DNA of 64,000 nucleotides from contig NC_092579.1 in NCBI RefSeq assembly GCF_037975245.1, positions 27,579,666 to 27,643,665 on the forward strand, given 5' to 3'. The translations under genes were made by a program, and so were the position numbers. This document shows positions 51,645 to 60,600 of this stretch, piece after piece. Under the pieces are notes generated by a model. That model did no database searches. It worked only from the letters and a program-made list of their open reading frames with translations, and was not told the DNA's origin. How positions within the stretch are numbered: the first letter of the stretch is position 1; every line of letters starts with the position of its first letter. Source of the stretch: Apostichopus japonicus (Eukaryota > Echinodermata > Holothuroidea > Aspidochirotida > Stichopodidae).

Positions 51645-54600
51645 CATATATATATATATATATATATGTTTATATATAAATAAATATATATATATATAGT
51701 TATAGATATACATGTACATGTATATGTATATGTACATAAAACCAGCTATCTTCCCACCCCAGTACAAAACATCGTTGCCAGCATGGCTTCCTGAAATTTG
51801 GAAAGTCGCAGATCAAGATTCTTTTTAATATTTTCCCAGCTGTAATTTCATTGATTAGTTTCCCTCATGGTGATTGAAAACAGAAATTTTGCGAATTTAA
51901 ATTGGAGAGTTTTTTTTTTTTTTGTGTTGTCGACAGTCATATATTTATGTTATATGACTTTTAGCTGGGAGTGGGAACAAAAATCAATAAAAATGAGGAA
52001 AAGAGAGAGGGGAATCATTTTCATAAAATTTAGGATTTGATATTAGACAGTCCAAGAGTTAAAGCAGTACTGAATAATTCGGTCAGGTTCTGCATGTTGA
52101 TCAAATGAGAACATTTTTAAAGATCAGTTTCAATTTAGATCAGCATTCATGCAGTGTTAAATTCACCATCAAGGATCACTCCAAAGAGACAAGTACAATG
52201 TCACACACAGAAATCAAGACCAACAAAGAAATCAAGAACATTGTATGATTTCAAAATTTTCAAAGCTAAAAATCTGTCAACTTTAAATAGCTGAAAAAAG
52301 GATAAAATCATTTACAATAAAAGACGATTATGATGTACTGTAGGACCAGTATGAAATATAAAAACAAAGGTATACTATGTCTTTCAAAGTTTCTTCTTCA
52401 GTGTACTGTTGTTTAGCATATATATATCTATCGTAGCTGTCATACTTCCCAAGGATTCAATCAACGAACTCTGGACTTAAATGCAAATAATTTACCTACA
52501 GATAGTGTGACCTCCTTTTGTTTTAATATCCACTTCAAATATCCAGGGTATGAGAAACGGATCAGTGTCGCCCTGGATAGACAAAATATTTGTCCTTTTT
52601 GTTCTCATTGTTTAATTAAATTAATTAATTAGTCTCCTTCATGGTGAAAGGGAGTCAGAACGCCATATAGATCTCATAAGCAAGAACTTACAGAGTGATA
52701 AACAGAGAGATAGGATAACTGTATGACACAAGTTTCAAATTCCTTCACTAGCTAGATCCAAGTACACATGCTGTCCTTTACAGTATACCAGCATTAATAA
52801 TGTTAAAACTGATTTCGTTACAAATTATATGATATTAAATTGTTATAAATGCAGTTCATGTTTGTGGATTGTCCACTGTCCATATTAACAGTAATACTTA
52901 CCCCTCTCCCCCCCCCCCCCCCACGGAATCCACTGAACTCTGACCTCAGTACAGAGGGTTTTAATGAACATTATATATAGATGCCCTTGCCTATTTCATT
53001 TACCTAGTACAACTGCTCTACACATCAAGGGCTGGAGGACTATGCCAGTATTGATCTGTGGTATTGTGTGTATAGTCAACTGTATTCAATATTGATTCTC
53101 TGCAACTTAAAACTATATTCATGACAATAACAACATGTATGCTGCTATCAGTTTTCCTATTATGTTGAATAGCGATATAGAGCTGTGTTGTACAGGTTTT
53201 TCACTTGCACACAGTATATGTTTGGAACTTCACTCAACAAAGGCTTTGCTAGTAATATGTATTGGTACATGTTATTTCAGCACGAGCTTTTACGATTTCG
53301 AAGCTTGCCGTTCATAATGTGTATGGATCAGCAAAAAGACAACTACAATTGGTTAACAATGACTCTGTATGTCGGGATTAAAGTTTAAAATTCTATTGTT
53401 ATGTAAACGAGCAGTTACCATTTAGAATATACGTAAAATAACAAATGAGACTTTCCACCAAATGCAGGACTGATAAACTACGGTGCATTACAATCATTTT
53501 GGTGTAACAACGATATTAGGTAAAGCAGTAAAATGTCAATAATAAACAAACCCTTCATTTCTCGGTAAATACCAGACCAGTAAAGCTACTTGTAGGTCGG
53601 TATATAGTCTTCCAGAATGTTTGTTTGTTCAGTGCTTCATGATGACATCCTGGAAAGGTGGATTTTTTAAAGGTGTTTACAAAACATGCAAGGTGGTGGG
53701 TAGGGGAGGGGGCGGGGAATTTGAAAAAAAGCCGACCAATTTAGTTTAGGGAATTAACATTTATGGAAGGGAACCCAGGGCTGAGGGGAGTGGTCCAATT
53801 CTTTCCCAACTGAATGGTTAATCCCATAACAATGTTTAACCTCCTACCAGTGGTAGCCCCACCCTCCACCCCCCCCCCCCCCCCTTAATGCCACTGATAT
53901 CATGATAGAAGGCATTTAAATACTACATGTACAATGCCAAGTTTCCTTTCAATGTAGCTTAAAGGAGAATTAATGTTCCATAAACCACTATTATACTTTG
54001 TATTTATTTTAGTGCCAGACGACCTAGAAATTAAGTCATGAGGGGGAGAGGGGGGGGGGGAGGGGATATGAATTGTTTCAACTTGGAAGCCAGAAGATGT
54101 AAGAAAATGTTTTACTGTTATGTCTTTTCAATCCCTGCACATGCTTCAGTCTTTAATAGGTTTCTTTATTGAATATATATTTTCTGATGGAAGGATGTAT
54201 TGAAGTTCCATACCTTGGCCTTGGTTTCAATTTCAACAGTTTCTAATATGGTTACCTTCTCAAAATGCGGGAAAAAAGGTGGTAGGGGTGGGAGGGGATT
54301 CAACGTATGAAAATATAAAAATATGAAAAGATGAAAAAACAAGAATGAGGGGGGGGGGGCAGTGTTGTTGGCCTTCTAGTATGGCACCATGACATCACAC
54401 TATAACAAGCTCCATTACACAACTTTTAATCCTTGTCTCCTCAAACAGAACACGCTTTTCCTTATATATTTTTGGAAGTTGTAAATCACAGATATCTATC
54501 ATATGTAAATATGATGCATGGCTTAGCTTGCTTCTCCTTTAAAGTGATAATATAATATTACTTAAAGTAAAGACACAAATATTTTACAGTTTGTTTGAAA

Positions 54601-57600
54601 TCCCATTCTAAATATCTTTGCCCTAATACGAGATATGGTTAATTGAATGTAAGTTAATGTTAATTGAACATTTTGAGTGACTACAACCCTCCCTTACTCC
54701 AGGAAGTGAATGACAGGGTAGGATGGTTGTGACATATTCATGGCAGAGTTCCTTCAAAAGCTTTTACGCCCCTTTTATAAATAATCTTGTTGATATTCCT
54801 TTAAAATACGATACATTTAGAATGTTTTTTGCTTTGCTCCCAATGTTTTCTGTCTGTAGAACCTCATCAAATTGCCAGTGTATTTGCTGAAATACTGTAA
54901 TCCTCCTATAATAAATGATTTAAGCATAAAGAAGAACAGAGACATTTTTTGAGGGCAATTGCCATGACAACATCATTCAATCTGTTGTTGCCAGATGCAA
55001 TCACCAAGGATCATCAAATTGGAAAATACTTAATAATTTTGCGATACAAAAATGCTACGAAGAAGTGGTATTTACCTATACAGATGGAGAAAAAATCTCC
55101 AGCGATTTTGTCAAGCTCTCACTGATCAGTGACTGAATTTATCCCTTTTATAGTATGTTCCCATGACGATATCAGCCAAATTTACCTTCCCCAAGTGGAT
55201 AGATGGAAGTCTTTCAAAAACCCATGCTCTCCATTCCAGTACTTAGCGTTTTTTTTATCACAGATGAGCATTCCGTTACCAATGGTCGTTAAGTTCATTT
55301 AGAGTTCCCAGGTTTTTTTCTAGTCCCTGTCATCTCAATATCAATTTGCACTTTCATGTCTCTGTCTCTCTCTCTCTCTTTACCCAGAAGGCATTTCAGG
55401 CATAAGTCGTGGAATGGACGCCGGTAAATGAAAATCAGTCAAATTTGTGTTGTCCTTTTTTTTCTGCAGTGTGTTTTTTTATACTTCTCTTTTACTTTCG
55501 AGGACGCCAAAAACGATCAGGTTTCTCATCTGTTTTGCTGTGTTCGCAAAGTTTACCTCTTCTTTCACAAGTGTTTCAGACTTTCTTGCTAGTAGTATTA
55601 AATGACGAAAATTTCTTTCTGTCTGTGAGTTTTTCTTCACTTTATCTGAAGTACTCGGTCTTTAAAATGTTTGGCGCAGTTGTCTCCACTTCAACTTGAG
55701 ATTCTCCTCGACTTCAATATTAAACAAAGAAATGTTCTTTCTGACTTGTCTGTTGCCTATGTGTGAGATACTCTTTTAATGTTTTGCTGCAGTTGTGTTC
55801 TTTTTTTTTCAATGTTTTGATTTATCTGATTTTTGTAACTTTCACTGGCTGTGCTAATCGAAAATATGAAAAAAAAACGAAAAAAAAACTTACCTTTAGG
55901 ATAAGGAAGAAGATCGTGGTTGAAGATCCTGCTAGGATTGAAACGTCAGAACCCTCTAACTTTAACAAATATATATGACAGAAATTAGTCAGAGAGTACA
56001 ATGAATGAAGAAAAATCCTACAAATTAACAGGTTGATTCCCAGTTTGTTGCTTAGAATTGTCCATGTTAGAAATCCTGATATGCAAATTTGGAAATGACA
56101 CTATAATAAACATTGACTTTACTATAGTTTCTATGGCAATGTGAACTCTTCAAACTTAATTTTCAATTCAGATGTGAACAAAATATTTGTAGCCCTAAGC
56201 CGATCTAAATACCCCCCTCCCCGCAATCCCTCCCCCCCCCTTAAGCCACAAAAAAAAAATTGGTGAGGTGCAGAAAAGGACAATCTTAGAATAACAAAAT
56301 GTAAAACACGATTACAGGATACAAGATTGCCATGGGTCACCAATTTAATCTGAATTTAGCAAGAACTTTGCGGCCTCATTCAATTTTGAAAATATTACCC
56401 CCTGGACACTTTAATATTAGCATTAATCACATGTAAAATGCAAATTGGAAATGTTCGAAACTTTATCATTAATATCTTCATTTTTGAAGTGAAATGACGG
56501 AGTCGGGCTAGTAGGCCTCCCTGTAATGGAATTTAGTATGCAGTAGTATCACAAAATTTGTCCAAATTAATGCAAATCTTGCCGTTTAATATTCGTACAG
56601 ACACCTCCCGTCAGCAATTTTAGCTGGATCAGCGCTCTGTCAGAGACGGACGGCTCCCACGCTTGTAGTATCGGCGATGAATTTTATCTGTTGAATAAAA
56701 CATGGTCAGATTTTATGAGCTAATGCTTCTAAGTAGGTGGACAATTTATTAAGTGACAAAAATTATAAATCATCAAGGTATAATTTATGTGGCGTTAAAA
56801 CATCTAAATTCTGGCCGAAAATATTTCTTCATACTTGCATCGGCTCCTGTTTAAAGTAAATTCCATATCAGATAAACATGTATGCAACTTCTTTCTGTCA
56901 GACACACTCAGTACTTGGTCTTGCTTTCTCTCATGGGAAGCTGTCTGCACATTTTTCACATCTTGCATTTTATTGTCTGGATAAGAGTTGATATTGGTTT
57001 TGAAGCTTCCACCATCTGTCTCGCTCATCATATATGTATCAATTAGAATCTTGGCATTTTCCTCCCGTAGCTAAAGGGTCCGATAGCGACCTGTTTTCAG
57101 ATTTCAGTTTCAGGTGGTTTAACCGGCTTAGAGCTGAATGTTACATCTTGGAAGGAGGAATGTAATGGAGAATGGGGAGATGAAGCAAAGATATTAGTTT
57201 CATTGGAGATGAAAAGTTTAAGAATGTTGTCTTTTTGTGGACTATTAGGATTTTGAGAATAAAAATGTTGTTGGAATTGGAGGTAAGGGAAATCTTAAGC
57301 TCGGTAAATGTTCTTTACCTGTTTCCTAGCAACTGTGGCACACTGATTTTTACCCAGTCTACAGAGTGACCTGGTAACACTTTAGCACTGTCCTTAACTC
57401 CCTGTTGATTGTGGTCTAGCACCCTCCTTCTCTTTCTACCGCCCAAAGCGTCCAAAGAACTCTCTTATGGATCTTGTCAATCTCTCGTGATCTTAAGCAG
57501 TGGCATATCCATATGGTTCATGAAAGTAGTTTCAGAACTCCCATTTCTGTTCTTCGTTTGTCCATGGTGGGGGGGGGGAGGGGATGGGGGTGAGATTCAT

Positions 57601-60600
57601 ATATCTTTGGGAATATACGGTGGAGTACTCTTAAATGTGTCCTACATTAATAGTCCATTTACAGTATACATACTAAACCAGCCATCTAAGTACTGGGATT
57701 TAATATACAGTTGGTTAGTCTAATAACAGATTTCTGCTTCTTCCGCCATGTGCCTCTTTGAGATGGCTGCAAAAGTTAATACAGATTTGTGGTTTTCTAC
57801 GTACTTTGGGTTTGTTATTCAAGACTGAGTAGTGATATTTTTCGCAATGAAAAATTTAATGAGTAGACTAAAAGCTAGGCTAGGCTGTCAGTGTGGCAAA
57901 ATATACATATTCAGTACTATTCGCATCAGTAACTTTGTCAGTAGTCATATTGCGTTTGTCCTTAAGAACTGTTATTTTGAGCGGCTACTTAAAGGTTAAT
58001 TCTTGAGATTTCTGAACTATCTGGGTAGCCAACCGTAGACACATGACAGATGCCTCATTCCGCTCACTTGCTCTTTTAAAAATAAAAAGAAAGTCTAAAG
58101 TAAAAAAATGCTAGACCTCGGGTCTATATGGGCATGACTTATTATTGCGTCAAACGTACACCTCCGTGACATTGTTTTTAATTGGGGGAGGGGGGAGTTT
58201 AGGGTACAGTGGGGTGGGGCAGAGTTTGAGGGACAGTGGGAAGTGAAGGCAACAAAAAGGAGGAAGGGGTAGTAACAAAAGGGCGGAAGGAGTTCCATGG
58301 AGGTATTAAACGAATCAAATTGTCAACAGTGTTTTGCAGTTATCAACAGCCTGTTCTGGTTTTAGGTTCCAAATTTAAGTAACATAAAATGGTTACATTT
58401 GCTTCCTCGCTTACCTGTCTCCTCACAACCTCAGCACTCTCAGCCTACCGTGCCTAGAAGGAACTGGCCACCTTCTTAGCACTTGACACAATCAGCTGAG
58501 GTTGTGAGGGGACAGGTAACCTTGTCCTTTACTTGTACCTCGTATCTAAACTATAACCTTTACTATAACCTTTAACATAATCCTTACACAAGCAGGAGTC
58601 TTTCATTTCACAATTTAAAATTCCTCAGTGAGGATAGATGCTTCGAGGGTGGAAAACATACTTTGTTGAAATTTTCAAACTTGTGACCATTGTTAGCATA
58701 TTATTTGCCTATCTAGCATATTTGACAGCAATAGTGGTGAGCCTTTAAATTATCTCTTCCATCAAGTTGTCTTATATAATTTACTTTCCTATGCTGTCAT
58801 TGTTATGTTCAAGTATGTTAACATTTGCACATTTGAATGTTGCATGGCACCTTCCTCTTGTTGGCTTCTGTGACTGCAACTTTTCATCGAACAACCTTTG
58901 TCAATTCTGAGAAAAGTTTGCTCACGAATATATGCAACAATATTGTTTCTTGTTAATAAGGTAATATTTAGATTACCACACGCATGAAAACAAATTATTC
59001 TTACGGGAATTTTTGGGGTTCTTTCTGACCAATCATTCATCAGCCTTGTTAATTGCATGATAACAAATCATTGGATTAAAACCTTTTCAAACAGAATATT
59101 TTCTCTTGAAACCATTACTTGTAAAATATAGCTAGAACTTGATCATTACTCAGCAATTATTGATAGTGAAGAATTGGCAACCAATGTTTCATAAATTCAT
59201 TTCTATTCTTTTCTTCTAACATTAAAGTGCTTTAAAGTTATTTTTGTGTGTGGCTAAAGCAGATAAATTTTGCCTATTGTTTTACATTGTGGGGTTGAAG
59301 GGGGGGGGGGTTGTACCCCACCCCACATATCCCCTGGATTCACACCTGTTTGAGATATTAATACATGGTGATATCTTATTGTCTTTTGGTATAATGGACT
59401 AATATTAAGCTGGCTCTTTTTGAATGTTTTCTGTATCATAAACAGGTCAACATATTAATAACTTACTCAATGGATTATGACTTGCAAACAATAGGAAATT
59501 ATTAATCAGAGCTAATTACCATTGCTTAATCATTCTTAATCATTAACTTGAATTATTGGAGGGTTTCTTTGATTGTGAATGCAAAAAACATAAAGTATAG
59601 AGAAAAGATTCAAGAACATAACTGTATCTGAATCCAATGCTGAATGTGTTTACCTAGCAACACCCACAGAAACCATGAAAAGAATTTTAATATGCACATT
59701 GAATATAAACATGGTGGAATGAATAAATACATGTCTAACTGAACATTGGCATGTCTAAAATGAAAAAGTTAATGTCTAAGTAAACATATATGTCTAACAT
59801 GAAAATTCACATGTTGAAATGAATATATACATGTCTAAATGAACATCGGCATGTCTAAAAATGAAAAGTTAATATCTAGGTAAACAATCATATGTCTAAC
59901 ATGAAAATTCACATGTTGAAATGAATATCTAACATGAAAATTCACGTTAGAATGAATATATACATGTCTAAATGAACATTGGCATGTCTAAAATGAAAAG
60001 TTAATGTCTACAGTAAACATACCTCTTACATGAAAAATCACATATTGAAATGAATATATACATGTGTAAATGAACATTGGCATGTCTAAAATGAAATGTC
60101 TAAGTAAACATATGTCTAACATGAAAATTCACATGTTGAAATGAACATTGACATGTCTAAATGAACATTGGCATGTCTAAAAATGAAAAGTTAATGTCTA
60201 AGTAAACATATGTCTAACATGAAATTCACAAGTTGAAATGAATATAAACATGTCTAAATGAACATTGGCATGTCTAAAATGAAAAAGTTAATGTCTAAGT
60301 AAGAAAAGAGGAAGCAATTAACAGTCAAGTTCTAGAAGCAGATGAGTCTTCAGAGTTGAATAGAAGGATGTGCACATCTAGACATACTGTATGTTAATGT
60401 TTGCATGAATGTGCATATAGTTATTGCAAGATACTAGGTTGTACCAGAACATATTGCCATATCTGGCAACAATTTTTTTTGAATTTATACAAAATGACAG
60501 ACTGCAACATTCTATGGCTTATCAGGCTTACAAATAATTTTTCTTCCATATATGTTTATGCAAATTAAAGATTATGAAAACATCTTTTTATAGCAAAAAA

